From Bacteroidales bacterium (GTDB taxonomy: Bacteria > Bacteroidota > Bacteroidia > Bacteroidales > VadinHA17): 20,339 nt of DNA. Position numbers and translations under genes: made by a program. This document shows positions 1 through 7,217 of this stretch, one piece after another. The stretch is taken from assembly GCA_015486475.1 (NCBI GenBank), contig WFRO01000106.1, positions 1-20,339 of the forward strand, read 5' to 3'. The notes beneath the pieces are model-generated. The model saw only the letters and a program-made list of their open reading frames with translations. It was not told where the DNA came from and ran no database searches. How positions within the stretch are numbered: the first letter of the stretch is position 1; each line of letters starts with the position of its first letter.

Positions 1-107
1 AGCTGGAAAAGATCAGTGACCGGGGGGAGAGGGGAGTTGTTGCGACGAGATTGCCTCCCTTCGGTCGGCGGACTCTTCCCCTGCGGGGGGCTACCCTGCA
101 AGAATCC

Positions 108-147
108 AAACCGCAGATGCTAACGCATCTTTGGTTTTCTTTTTTCC
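108..147 (+). terminator. Possible plus-strand terminator
   Basis: The stem AGATGC/GCATCT (115-120 and 125-130) has a TAAC loop. It is extended by AAACC/GGTTT (108-112 and 133-137) across a 2x2 internal loop, and a T-rich run to 147 follows. This would end a plus-strand transcript entering from the left edge. The transcript itself is not identifiable in the window. Confidence 0.45.
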
Positions 148-179
148 TTACGCTTATGCCCGCAAGCGGCCAACGCTTG

Positions 180-216
180 CGGAAAAAAGAAAACCGCCAT
201 ATGACTATGGCGGTTT
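180..216 (-). terminator. Rho-independent terminator of tRNA-Asp
   Basis: A perfect 11-bp stem (191-201 with 206-216) closes a 4-nt loop. On the minus strand it is followed by a T-rich tract (TCTTTTTTCC, 190-181). It begins 10 nt downstream of the tRNA-Asp 3' end, so it is well placed to end that transcript. Confidence 0.8.
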
Positions 217-225
217 GGATTCTTG

Positions 226-299
226 CGGTCACGACGAGACTCGAACTCGCGACCTCCGGCGTGACAGGCCGGCATTCTAACCAACTGAACTACGTGACC
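226..299 (-). tRNA. tRNA-Asp (anticodon GTC)
   Basis: Read on the minus strand, the 7-bp acceptor arms GGTCACG and CGTGACC pair perfectly. The anticodon stem CCGGC/GCCGG frames the loop CTGTCAC, giving anticodon GTC (aspartate). The T-loop contains the usual TTCGAGT. The length is 74 nt including discriminator G at 226. The 3' CCA is not encoded, since CAA follows. A promoter lies just upstream and a strong hairpin terminator just downstream, so it appears to be transcribed as its own unit between rsmD and the window edge. Confidence 0.96.
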
Positions 300-312
300 T
301 TTTTAGCGTGGG

Positions 313-343
313 CAAAAATAAGCAAATTTTTCTTTTGCACAAT
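313..343 (-). promoter_or_regulatory. Bacteroidota-type promoter for tRNA-Asp
   Basis: On the minus strand TATTTTTG (313-320) matches the Bacteroidota -7 consensus TAnnTTTG. An ATTG (340-343) sits 19 bp upstream, close to the -33 TTTG box. The predicted start falls a few bases before the mature tRNA 5' end at 299. It lies between the rsmD stop and the tRNA. Confidence 0.65.
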
Positions 344-358
344 ATGGTATAAGAGATT

Positions 359-913
359 TTATCCCTTTTCAGCATTTTTATTCAGGGAAAAAAAACTGAA
401 ATGCACCTGGCCGTATTTCTTCATAAAGAGGAAATGAGGATGATGCCGGAAATCCTGTTTACGGGAGTGTTCCAGGATGAACCATCCCCCGGGGGCCAGA
501 AAAGAATTGCCGAATATCATATCCGGCAGGGTCTCAATACCCTTCAGGGCATAAGGGGGATCAGCGAAGATAATATCGAAAGAGAGGGAAGCATGCCGCA
601 GGAAAGCGAAGACATTGGACCGTACCACCTCCACTTCCGTCATCTCCAGCTCCCGCAGAGTGTTGCGTATAAAACGAAGCTGACGGGGATCGTTCTCCAC
701 CAGCATGATCTGTTGGGCGCCGCGGGAAGCGAACTCATAGCTGATGTTGCCGGTGCCGGAGAAAAGGTCCAGGACGGAACTCTCTTCGAGATCGAAATTG
801 TTTTCCAGGATCGTGAAAAGCGCTTCCTTGGCCATATCGGTCGTAGGACGGGCCTGCAGCGAGCGCGGGGGAGCGATCCTGTGTTTCCTGAATTTGCCAC
901 GTATTATACGCAC
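359..913 (-). CDS. rsmD: 16S rRNA (guanine(966)-N2)-methyltransferase RsmD
   Basis: This 184-aa SAM-dependent methyltransferase should add the N2-methyl group to G966 of 16S rRNA in the small ribosomal subunit. The typical N-terminus MRIIRGKFRKH leads into the family signature RPTTDMAKEALF (residues 22-33). SAM motif I is VLDLFSGTG (47-55), an acidic strand end is VEND (72-75), and the catalytic DPPY is at 118-121. Length is normal for the family. The start is a GTG (911-913) that overlaps the stop of the upstream DUF3822 gene by 10 nt, which implies translational coupling. It is the last gene of a three-gene operon. The first internal ATG, at residue 27, would cut into the signature, so GTG is preferred. 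Family identity is near certain; the exact base modified is inferred from the family. Confidence 0.94.
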   Translation of the reverse strand: MRIIRGKFRKHRIAPPRSLQARPTTDMAKEALFTILENNFDLEESSVLDLFSGTGNISYEFASRGAQQIMLVENDPRQLRFIRNTLRELEMTEVEVVRSNVFAFLRHASLSFDIIFADPPYALKGIETLPDMIFGNSFLAPGGWFILEHSRKQDFRHHPHFLFMKKYGQVHFSFFSLNKNAEKG

Positions 914-1755
914 GGATAGACGTTGAACAGGTTGACAAAGGTGTGCTCGGAAACCATGTTGAAAGTGTAGCTGTATGTGAAGGAGGGGTCTCTCCGGGCA
1001 AAGGAGATCTTCTTCACATAACGTTTCAGGGAGTTGATGAGTCCTGAGGTGGTATTGATCTTTCCCTGCAGGATCACCGGGGAGGTGGCCGGGTCCATCT
1101 CCAGCGTTTTCATGGTGTACAGAATGAAATAGATCATATCATTCACCTGCCGGTAGCGGAAAGCATTGATCAGCAACGGTGTCTGTCCCCTGAACACGGC
1201 TAGGTCAAAAAAATCGTCATGGACATTCAGGAACATGGCCGGTTCTTTTCCTTTTATCCAGAGATATCTGACGATCCCTTCGAGGAAGGGTATGGTCTGA
1301 TGGAGCACTCTGGCCCGGGGAAATGAATTTTTTATGGCTTCCGGCATCCCGGGAGCCATGGCAAAAAGAGCATAGGCATCGATCGCTTTTGCCCTGGCAG
1401 ACATAACGGTCTCTCCTTCCTCAAGGGGGTGGTTGAAGCTGAAAAAGAGCTCTTTATCATTCTCGCGGAACAGTGGCGACGGTACCATCGTCGACCTGAA
1501 CCCTACCGGCATCACGGCCAGACTTTTAAAATCCCTGCCCAGAAATTCGTCACGGGCAACCACTTCACCGATCAGCTCTGCCAAGGTGGTTTTGTCCTCC
1601 TGGACATAAGGATAGTGCTTTAAGGCAACGTATTTGTTGTCAACAGTGTTCAGGATACAAAAAGAAAGTCCATTCAGGCTGACCTGAATGGACATATGAT
1701 ACATACCGGTCTGATTAATGTCTAAGGATTCATCCAGATATGCAAATTCTGCCAT
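904..1755 (-). CDS. DUF3822 family protein
   Basis: This 283-aa protein resembles the Bacteroidota family DUF3822, which is commonly found beside rsmD, as here. No signal peptide or membrane segment is visible, so it is probably cytoplasmic. The pattern around residues 170-215 (a strand with NVHDDFFDLAVF, then a G-Q turn, then NAFRYRQVNDMIYFILYTM) recalls the second half of actin-like ASKHA proteins such as PilM/GspL. No clear ATP-binding phosphate loops can be pointed out, so ATPase activity is not claimed. The ATG at 1753-1755 lies 12 nt after the upstream stop, and its own stop overlaps rsmD by 10 nt. Biochemical function is unknown. The conserved linkage suggests a role tied to ribosome maturation, or simple co-expression. 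Confidence 0.8.
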   Translation of the reverse strand: MAEFAYLDESLDINQTGMYHMSIQVSLNGLSFCILNTVDNKYVALKHYPYVQEDKTTLAELIGEVVARDEFLGRDFKSLAVMPVGFRSTMVPSPLFRENDKELFFSFNHPLEEGETVMSARAKAIDAYALFAMAPGMPEAIKNSFPRARVLHQTIPFLEGIVRYLWIKGKEPAMFLNVHDDFFDLAVFRGQTPLLINAFRYRQVNDMIYFILYTMKTLEMDPATSPVILQGKINTTSGLINSLKRYVKKISFARRDPSFTYSYTFNMVSEHTFVNLFNVYPCV

Positions 1756-1767
1756 GAAATGTCATCA

Positions 1768-2394
1768 TTACTCCCAGTTACCGGCATTGTTCGTAGCCTG
1801 TGTCAGTGAGCCTACTTTGGGCCCTTTGAAACCAACGATCTGTTCCCTGCGGGCATTGTAGTTGATGATCAGCTGCTTGGGCAGACCGTGCAGGAGCACA
1901 TCATTCAATACATAGGCTTCAAAAACATCAACTTTTACTTTTGAGGCGGTCTCAATTCTGCCTGCTCCGAGATGGAACTGGGCCGTATCGCAGTAAGGAA
2001 CATACCGGATCGAGTCGATGGGATAATCCCTCCCGAACAGTGAGTCAAGGACCGGTACATAACTGGTGTCACGAATAATGATGCCACGCTTGATAGCCTC
2101 AGCTTCCGTGATCTGTCCCCACAGGCTGTCAGGAATACTCCCGATAGCACGTACCAGGGGGAAAGAATCATATTTCACAAAATGGATCAGGGTATCAAAA
2201 CTGCCGGTATATCGTCCGTATTTGGCCTTGTATGCCACTTCGGCCTTACGGATATCTTTCAATCTTTCGATCGCTGCGTTTTCCCGTTTGTCTTTTTCCC
2301 GGTTAAACCGGATCGGTTCCATGATACTTTGGTAAAGGTAATACCCCAAAACAATGATCACCAGAAGCAGAATAACTTTGATAACTGTTCTCAT
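1768..2394 (-). CDS. Membrane-anchored protein of unknown function with pilin-like N-terminal region
   Basis: I cannot assign a function to this 208-aa protein. It has one hydrophobic segment at residues 4-21 with short basic flanks, so it is probably anchored in the inner membrane with the rest outside the cytoplasm. A charged helix follows (about 28-58), containing AAIERLKDIRKAEVAYKAKYGRY. This helix, ending in an A-Y-x-A-K-Y-G-R-Y turn, closely resembles the long helix and following loop of type IV pilins and pseudopilins. It lacks the Gly-Phe-x4-Glu prepilin peptidase site, so it is not a classical pilin. The remaining region is beta-rich by appearance. It is the first gene of the operon with DUF3822 and rsmD, and a good promoter lies 39 bp upstream. 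Confidence 0.7.
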   Translation of the reverse strand: MRTVIKVILLLVIIVLGYYLYQSIMEPIRFNREKDKRENAAIERLKDIRKAEVAYKAKYGRYTGSFDTLIHFVKYDSFPLVRAIGSIPDSLWGQITEAEAIKRGIIIRDTSYVPVLDSLFGRDYPIDSIRYVPYCDTAQFHLGAGRIETASKVKVDVFEAYVLNDVLLHGLPKQLIINYNARREQIVGFKGPKVGSLTQATNNAGNWE

Positions 2395-2420
2395 CTTAAA
2401 TAGTTATGTTAAGTTTTGTG

Positions 2421-2428
2421 TAAGTTTG
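2421..2428 (+). promoter_or_regulatory. Possible -7 box for the helicase gene
   Basis: TAAGTTTG fits TAnnTTTG and lies 61 bp before the helicase ATG. No good TTTG box is visible about 19-20 bp upstream, so support is weak. It sits 4 bp from the minus-strand -7 box, so the two divergent promoters would overlap. Confidence 0.3.
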
Positions 2429-2432
2429 CTGG

Positions 2433-2462
2433 CAAATTTATAATAAAAAATGGATTCACGAA
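2433..2462 (-). promoter_or_regulatory. Promoter of the pilin-like/DUF3822/rsmD operon
   Basis: On the minus strand TAAATTTG (2433-2440) matches the -7 consensus TAnnTTTG exactly. TTCG (2459-2462) stands 18 bp upstream as a partial -33 box. The start codon at 2394 is about 39 bp downstream, which leaves a short leader. Confidence 0.5.
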
Positions 2463-2489
2463 CAGAATCTTTTTATTATTTGGAAAAAA

Positions 2490-3929
2490 ATGCTGAAGGA
2501 TTATCTGAAAAGTAAGTATCTGGAATACCTGGAGAACGATCCTACGGGAGGTCAGCGGGAGTTGTTCGATCGTTTTCTGGAATTCATGGACCGCCGTGAT
2601 CAGCCGGAGATCCTGGTCGTCAAGGGCTATGCAGGTACCGGCAAGACAACGGCTGTTCGGGCGCTTGTGCGTATCCTGGAGGAGCACGGTATCCGTTCCC
2701 TTTTGCTGGCACCCACCGGCCGGGCGGCCAAGGTGTTGGCGGGCTATACCGGATGCGAGGCCTTTACGATCCATAAAAAGATCTATCGCCAGCGCTCTTC
2801 CAAAGATGGTTTCGGGAAGTTCGTCCTGGGGTTCAATAAGATGTCCGATACCTTCTTTTTCGTGGATGAAGCTTCCATGATCGCCAATCAGTCGGGCGAC
2901 AGTTCCCTCTTTGGCACAGGACGTCTGCTGGATGATCTGGTCGATTATGTCTTTCAGGGGAAGAACTGCAAGCTGGTGCTCATCGGCGATACCGCCCAGC
3001 TGCCACCCGTAGGCACAGCGATCTCCGAGGCCCTCGATACGGAAAAACTGAAGAAATACGGTTATCCCGTGACCGAGGTCTTTCTGGATGAGGTGATACG
3101 CCAGGCAGAGAACTCGGGCATCCTCATCAATGCCACACGACTGAGAAAGCTGATCGCAAAAGAAAAAGTACAGCTCCCTCTCTTCCGGACAGATTATTTC
3201 AGGGATCTGGAAAGGACCTCCGGAAGGGAGCTTTTCGAGCTCCTGGAAGATCATTTTCAGGGATACGACCGGGAGGATGTTACGATCATTGTGCGGTCGA
3301 ACAAAATGGCCAATAAATACAACGAGGGCATCCGCTATCAGATCCTGCATCGCGAAGAAGATATCTCCCGCGAGGATCTGGTGATGGTGGTGAAAAACAA
3401 CTATTACTGGCTCTCAACGGGAGAGGAAGCCGATTTTCTGGCCAATGGCGATATCCTGCGCATAGAAAAGATCGGGAACAGGGAAGAACGGTACGGTCAC
3501 CGTTTTGCCGATGTCACCTTTACCATGCCGGCCAGGGAGGACATGCCGGCGATGGAGGCCAAAGTGCTGCTCGACACCCTGCAACTGGACACCCCCTCGC
3601 TCACCGCCGAGCAGAACAAGGAGCTTTTTTATAAGATCCTGGAGGACCATCCCGTCAAAGGGAGCATATCACGGAAAAAAGCTTATGATCAGGTGAGAGG
3701 GGATCCCTATTTCAACGCTTTACAGATCAAGTTCGCCTACGCCATCACCTGTCACAAAGCACAGGGAGGGCAGTGGCGCACGGTATTTCTGGACCAGGGG
3801 TTCCTGCCCAAAGAACGGATGAACGTCGAGTATCTGCGATGGCTCTACACCGCGTTCACCCGCGCCTCCGAAAAACTTTACCTGGTCAACTTTCCCGATG
3901 CATACTTCGGCGCTGGCGAAGAGATCTGA
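2490..3929 (+). CDS. RecD/Pif1-like superfamily 1B DNA helicase
   Basis: This 479-aa ATP-dependent DNA helicase probably moves 5'-3' on single strands during repair or recombination, as RecD2, Dda and Pif1 do. The full set of SF1 motifs is visible: Walker A GYAGTGKT (46-53), APTGRAA (74-80), Walker B FVDEASM (124-130), motif III GDTAQLPPVG (166-175), DEVIRQ (200-205), CHKAQG (421-426) and YTAFTRA (453-459). It is shorter than typical RecD2 and lacks a long N-terminal extension, which fits the compact RecD-like helicases of Bacteroidota. No RecB or RecC gene is nearby. It is the only large plus-strand gene here, divergent from the rsmD operon and convergent with the RRM gene. The ATG at 2490 is the first in frame and is preceded by an A-rich stretch typical of this phylum. 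Substrate is inferred. Confidence 0.88.
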   Translation: MLKDYLKSKYLEYLENDPTGGQRELFDRFLEFMDRRDQPEILVVKGYAGTGKTTAVRALVRILEEHGIRSLLLAPTGRAAKVLAGYTGCEAFTIHKKIYRQRSSKDGFGKFVLGFNKMSDTFFFVDEASMIANQSGDSSLFGTGRLLDDLVDYVFQGKNCKLVLIGDTAQLPPVGTAISEALDTEKLKKYGYPVTEVFLDEVIRQAENSGILINATRLRKLIAKEKVQLPLFRTDYFRDLERTSGRELFELLEDHFQGYDREDVTIIVRSNKMANKYNEGIRYQILHREEDISREDLVMVVKNNYYWLSTGEEADFLANGDILRIEKIGNREERYGHRFADVTFTMPAREDMPAMEAKVLLDTLQLDTPSLTAEQNKELFYKILEDHPVKGSISRKKAYDQVRGDPYFNALQIKFAYAITCHKAQGGQWRTVFLDQGFLPKERMNVEYLRWLYTAFTRASEKLYLVNFPDAYFGAGEEI

Positions 3930-3936
3930 TGGGGGC

Positions 3937-3968
3937 AAAAAAAAAACGGCACCCTGCGGTGCCGTTTT
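3937..3968. terminator. Bidirectional terminator between helicase and RRM gene
   Basis: A perfect 11-bp stem (3943-3953 with 3958-3968) closes the tetraloop CTGC. An A10 run (3937-3946) lies on its left, giving a T tract for minus-strand transcripts, and a TTTTCC tail lies on its right for plus-strand ones. It sits 7 bp after the helicase stop and 22 bp from the RRM gene stop, so it can serve both convergent genes. It is probably most efficient for the RRM transcript, because the T tract is longer on that strand. Confidence 0.85.
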
Positions 3969-3990
3969 CCTTTGAAGATTATCCTGAATC

Positions 3991-4239
3991 TTAATATTCG
4001 CGCGGTCTGGCCTGACTTACTTTGATGTTGCGGCCTTTGATGTCGGCCCCATTCAGCTCGTCAATGCTTTTAAGTGCTTCGTTGTCATTTTTCATTTCAA
4101 CGAAACCAAATCCTTTGCTTCTTCCCGAATACTTGTCCGTGATCACTTTTGCAGAGTCCACTTCACCATATTCTTCAAAGATTTCTTTTAATTCATCTCC
4201 GGTGACATCGTAATGGAGATTACCAACATAAATGTTCAT
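3991..4239 (-). CDS. Single-RRM RNA-binding protein
   Basis: This 82-aa protein is a single RNA recognition motif with a very short tail. RNP2 is IYVGNL (residues 3-8) and RNP1 is KGFGFVEM (about 42-49), both with the aromatic residues that stack on RNA bases. Such small RRM proteins are common in Bacteroidota and are thought to act as post-transcriptional regulators or RNA chaperones; the targets of this one are unknown. The reading frame extends upstream to an ATG at 4278, but those 13 residues are not RRM-like, and the MNIYVGNL start at 4239 is the standard one for the family. It is monocistronic, with its own likely promoter upstream and a strong terminator downstream. Confidence 0.92.
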   Translation of the reverse strand: MNIYVGNLHYDVTGDELKEIFEEYGEVDSAKVITDKYSGRSKGFGFVEMKNDNEALKSIDELNGADIKGRNIKVSQARPREY

Positions 4240-4277
4240 GATACGTTTAAATAAAATTAGAAAATCAGTTAACGACA

Positions 4278-4285
4278 TAAAGATA
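4278..4285 (-). promoter_or_regulatory. Possible -7 box of the RRM gene
   Basis: On the minus strand TATCTTTA matches seven of eight positions of TAnnTTTG. It lies 38 bp before the preferred ATG at 4239, inside the longer reading frame, which also argues for the shorter start. A TTCG occurs about 21 bp upstream as a weak -33 box. Confidence 0.4.
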
Positions 4286-4325
4286 CGGGTAATTTTTCAA
4301 TAATCACGAAAAAAGTGAAATAGAT

Positions 4326-4355
4326 TGCTTATTAGGATGATATTCCTGATAAGCA
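4326..4355 (-). terminator. Probable terminator after hemG
   Basis: Two 12-nt arms (4326-4337 and 4344-4355) pair with one mismatch around a 6-nt loop. On the minus strand a CACTTTTTTCG tract follows about 12 nt later. It lies about 60 bp after the hemG stop and is the best candidate for the end of the TonB-MFS-hemN-hemG transcript. The distance from hairpin to T tract makes it imperfect. Confidence 0.45.
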
Positions 4356-4417
4356 GTTTGATGAATTAATGACAGATCATGAACTTTTTACAGATCGTTC
4401 CTGAAAATTCCGGAAGA

Positions 4418-5788
4418 TCACGATATGGGATGGTATTTTTCTGCCAACAGGGAGGCTTGTTTGATCCGGTCTGCCAGACCTATACCGTCCCGGATACTAC
4501 CTGCCAGAACCAGGCCTTTATTCCTGTTTTCTATGTTTTTTATAGCTTCCAGACGATCATCCGTATCCGGACCATATTGGGCAATGGCCATAAGGTGGCG
4601 TGTAATCCTGAGCAGATCAGGCACAAATCTTTTTAATCCCAGCAGTTCTTTCATTTCGCGTTCCACGATCTTTTCCGTATCGCTGTTGTTTAGTCCGGCC
4701 AGTTCCGGCCTGCGGATACCTCCCATAAAAAAAGATAAAACAGCCCCGTTCTCCGGTGCACGGTCATGAAAAATAGAGGAGATGAAGAGGACCCCTAGTG
4801 CATCTCTGTTCTCTTTCACAGGGATCAGCCCGCCAAAAGCCTGCAAAGGAATGCCTTCCCATTTCCGGAAGCCTATGCTTACCTGCGTTACAGGAGCATA
4901 CCTCAGTTTTGCAATAGGATCCGTATCCCCGGAAGATAAAAAAGGGAATGTCCTTTTTATGGAAGGAGCCGGAATGGTGCTGACGACGTCTGTGCAATGA
5001 TATTCACGGCCGGAGGTACGGATCATGAATGATCTTTCTGCCAATTTATGTACTTCCGGGTTTTTTATTTTCAGGATGAAGTGATCCTTACCGGCCAGGG
5101 CGGTCAAAAGATCTGTCAGTGACTGTAAACCCCCGTGAAAAGAAAATATATGTTTGGTTACTTTTTCCCATTGTTTATCTTTTTTGCGTTCTTTTTTCAG
5201 ATGGATGCTCCCTTTTATGAAACTTCCGTAGTTTTGTTCCAGGTTGTATAGTTTCGGCAGGGCGTGGCGTGTGACAAGATATCCCGGATCTCCGGCATAT
5301 ATTCCTGAAATGAAAGGATCTACCGCGTAATCGAGGAATGTTTGTCCAAGCCTTCTTTTTACCAGATCTGCTACGCTTTCGTCGGGATCTTTTCCGGCCT
5401 TGTAAAAAGGTTCACCAAGGATCTTCAGCTTATCTTTCAGGGAGAACAGCGGAGTGGCCACGGCAGAGAAAGGGCCTGAGGGCAAGGGATGCCATTTTCC
5501 GTCCTTCAGGATCCAACGGGCTTTCGAAGCATCCCCGGCGATCTCCGGAACGATATGATGCCGCAGGGACTCCAGCAGGGAAGCTGTTTCGGGATTTGAG
5601 ATCACCCCGCTGTTCGGTCCTGTTTCAAAAACAAACCCTTTTTCCCTGTAGGTCCGTATCACGCCACCGGTACGATCCTGGCTTTCAAAGACCGTAAAAG
5701 GTATGCCTTTTTGTTTCAAATGCCAGGCCAGTACCAGTCCGGTTATACCGGCCCCCAGGATGGCAATATGTTGTTTCTGTTTTTTCAT
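4418..5788 (-). CDS. hemG: Protoporphyrinogen oxidase, HemY/PPOX flavoprotein type
   Basis: This 456-aa FAD enzyme should oxidise protoporphyrinogen IX to protoporphyrin IX, the penultimate step of protohaem synthesis, at the inner face of the membrane. The N-terminal dinucleotide fold is HIAILGAGITGLVLAWHL (GAGITG at 12-17), followed by FESQDRTGGVIRT (35-46), the usual flavin-amine-oxidase GG motif. FETGPNSG (54-61) matches the PPOX substrate-side loop, and the C-terminal FAD strand is LVLAGSIRDGIGLADRI. Length is typical. It is the last gene of a cluster, 39 bp after hemN. The related enzyme CgoX acts on coproporphyrinogen instead, but the adjacent hemN favours the protoporphyrin route. This type normally uses O2; in an anaerobe the acceptor would have to be something else. 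Confidence 0.88.
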   Translation of the reverse strand: MKKQKQHIAILGAGITGLVLAWHLKQKGIPFTVFESQDRTGGVIRTYREKGFVFETGPNSGVISNPETASLLESLRHHIVPEIAGDASKARWILKDGKWHPLPSGPFSAVATPLFSLKDKLKILGEPFYKAGKDPDESVADLVKRRLGQTFLDYAVDPFISGIYAGDPGYLVTRHALPKLYNLEQNYGSFIKGSIHLKKERKKDKQWEKVTKHIFSFHGGLQSLTDLLTALAGKDHFILKIKNPEVHKLAERSFMIRTSGREYHCTDVVSTIPAPSIKRTFPFLSSGDTDPIAKLRYAPVTQVSIGFRKWEGIPLQAFGGLIPVKENRDALGVLFISSIFHDRAPENGAVLSFFMGGIRRPELAGLNNSDTEKIVEREMKELLGLKRFVPDLLRITRHLMAIAQYGPDTDDRLEAIKNIENRNKGLVLAGSIRDGIGLADRIKQASLLAEKYHPIS

Positions 5789-5827
5789 GGTTGAGCGTGT
5801 TTTATCATGTTCGGTGTATTATTATTT

Positions 5828-7204
5828 TCAGATCGCCTGAGAGAATCTCTTTCTTCCTACTGTCAGATTCGGATCAAAGGCAGCGGCTATGTTACGTAAG
5901 AAGAACCTGCCGTTTTCCGTTACATGGATCTGGTTATTCGCGTACTCTACCAGATGATCATCCTCTAAGGATTTTATTCTGTCTTCTTCAAAATGGATGA
6001 TCCTTTTTAATTCTTCGGGACTTTTCCCCCATCTCTCAGCAAGTTGTGGCCAGTCGAGGCTGAGGTTGCACATTATTTCGTCTATGATCCGGCCTGTCCA
6101 TCGTTCCTGATCGTTCAGCGAATACTCCTTTCTGACAGGCAGACGGTCTTTTGACAGGGAAGCAAAATAATCTTTCAGACTTTTGGTGTTCTGAAAATAC
6201 CCGTCTGCCAGCTGACTGATGGCACTGGTGCCGAAAGCATATACCTGACCGGTGGCTTTACGGGTACAATATCCCTGAAAGTTGCGATGGAGTTTTTTTT
6301 GCTGCAGGGCTATGCTTAGCTCGTCGTCCGGTCGGGCATAATGGTCCAGGCCAATGTAAACATAACCGTTCTCCCGCAGGAGCCTGTTTGACTCAATGAA
6401 CATCCGGGCTTTTTCCAGGAAACCCGGCATGGGGTATTGTTCCAGCACTTTTTGGGCTTTACGGATCCAGGGCACGTGAGCGTAAGAAAATGTGACCATT
6501 CTGTCGGGGCTGATGTTGATCGCCTGTCTGATCGTTGTCAGGAACGATGAAACATTTTGAAAGGGCAGGCCATAAATGAAATCCAGATTTATTGCTACGG
6601 TACCTGAACTTTTGATATGGGCGATCATTTCTTCAAGGGGTATTTTAGGCGGGTCCCGTCTCACGGTATTGAGGACTTTTGTGTTAAAATCCTGGATACC
6701 CAGACTGATACGGTTGAATCCCATGCGGACAAGCTGAGAGGCATATTCCTTTGTCAGTTGGGCAGGATGGCATTCCATGGCGATCTCAGGGCCAGGGGCG
6801 AAAGAGAATTTTTTTTGCAGCAAAGACATGATCTCCTCTATTTGGCTAATGGGGAGATAATTGGGAGTACCTCCTCCCCAGTGTACCTGGGTGACCTGTC
6901 TGGTACTGTCCAGCATTTCAGCTACCAGGAGGATCTCTTTTTTCAGGGAATCTACATATTCCCGTATCAAAACCCGGTCGTGGGTGATACGGGTGTTACA
7001 TCCACAGTAGGAACATAGCTTCGGGCAAAAGGGGATATGCAGATAAAGGGATATTGCCCGCGGGTCCTGGCGATCCGATCGCCGGATCATCTCTCTGGCA
7101 CGTGTGTCATCATCGGTATCCCTGAAGAAGTTGGCAGGAGGATAACTGGTGTACCTTGGTACCGGAACATTGTATTTTTTTAATAAAGATTCAGATATTT
7201 TCAT
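5828..7204 (-). CDS. hemN: Oxygen-independent coproporphyrinogen III oxidase (radical SAM)
   Basis: This 458-aa cytoplasmic radical-SAM enzyme should decarboxylate two propionates of coproporphyrinogen III to give protoporphyrinogen IX without oxygen. The true-HemN N-terminal signature YTSYPPANFF (18-27) is present. The [4Fe-4S] motif is HIPFCPKLCSYCGC with Cys60, 64, 67 and a fourth Cys69, which HemN has. GGGTPNYL follows. Further on are YAHVPW and YARPDDELSIALQQKKLHRN, diagnostic for HemN rather than the haem chaperone HemW. C-terminal HemN domain present; length normal. It starts 13 nt after the MFS stop, so co-transcription is very likely. Its product feeds directly into the next gene, hemG. 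Confidence 0.94.
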   Translation of the reverse strand: MKISESLLKKYNVPVPRYTSYPPANFFRDTDDDTRAREMIRRSDRQDPRAISLYLHIPFCPKLCSYCGCNTRITHDRVLIREYVDSLKKEILLVAEMLDSTRQVTQVHWGGGTPNYLPISQIEEIMSLLQKKFSFAPGPEIAMECHPAQLTKEYASQLVRMGFNRISLGIQDFNTKVLNTVRRDPPKIPLEEMIAHIKSSGTVAINLDFIYGLPFQNVSSFLTTIRQAINISPDRMVTFSYAHVPWIRKAQKVLEQYPMPGFLEKARMFIESNRLLRENGYVYIGLDHYARPDDELSIALQQKKLHRNFQGYCTRKATGQVYAFGTSAISQLADGYFQNTKSLKDYFASLSKDRLPVRKEYSLNDQERWTGRIIDEIMCNLSLDWPQLAERWGKSPEELKRIIHFEEDRIKSLEDDHLVEYANNQIHVTENGRFFLRNIAAAFDPNLTVGRKRFSQAI

Positions 7205-7217
7205 TTTTTGAGTTTTT

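Larger units (their letters stand above)
98..226. repeat. Nested inverted repeats downstream of tRNA-Asp
   Basis: Three sets of inverted repeats are stacked here. A perfect 17-bp pair lies at 98-114 and 210-226, and its right arm ends on the tRNA discriminator base. A perfect 15-bp pair, AT-rich, lies at 133-147 and 181-195. A 9-bp GC-rich pair lies at 160-168 and 174-182. The effect is two facing terminator-like units, one reading from each side, that share the same flanking sequence. No gene is supported in 1-225. A five-codon tail ending in TGA at 17-19 on the plus strand could be the end of a gene lying left of the window, but this cannot be tested here. Confidence 0.7.

Noticed and set aside
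1..97. Possible degenerate tRNA or RNA gene left of the repeats on the plus strand
   Set aside because: Short GC-rich dyads such as CCCCTGCGGGG exist, but no cloverleaf or conserved T-loop could be assembled.
51..437. Plus-strand open frame of 128 codons over the left end
   Set aside because: It starts with TTG, runs through the inverted repeats, antisense through tRNA-Asp (reading TRLELATSGVTGRHSNQLNYV, a well-known tRNA shadow) and into the 3' end of rsmD. It is not a gene.
2409..3350. 313-codon minus-strand frame opposite the helicase
   Set aside because: The plus-strand helicase has all SF1 motifs; the antisense frame has none and runs into the divergent promoter region.
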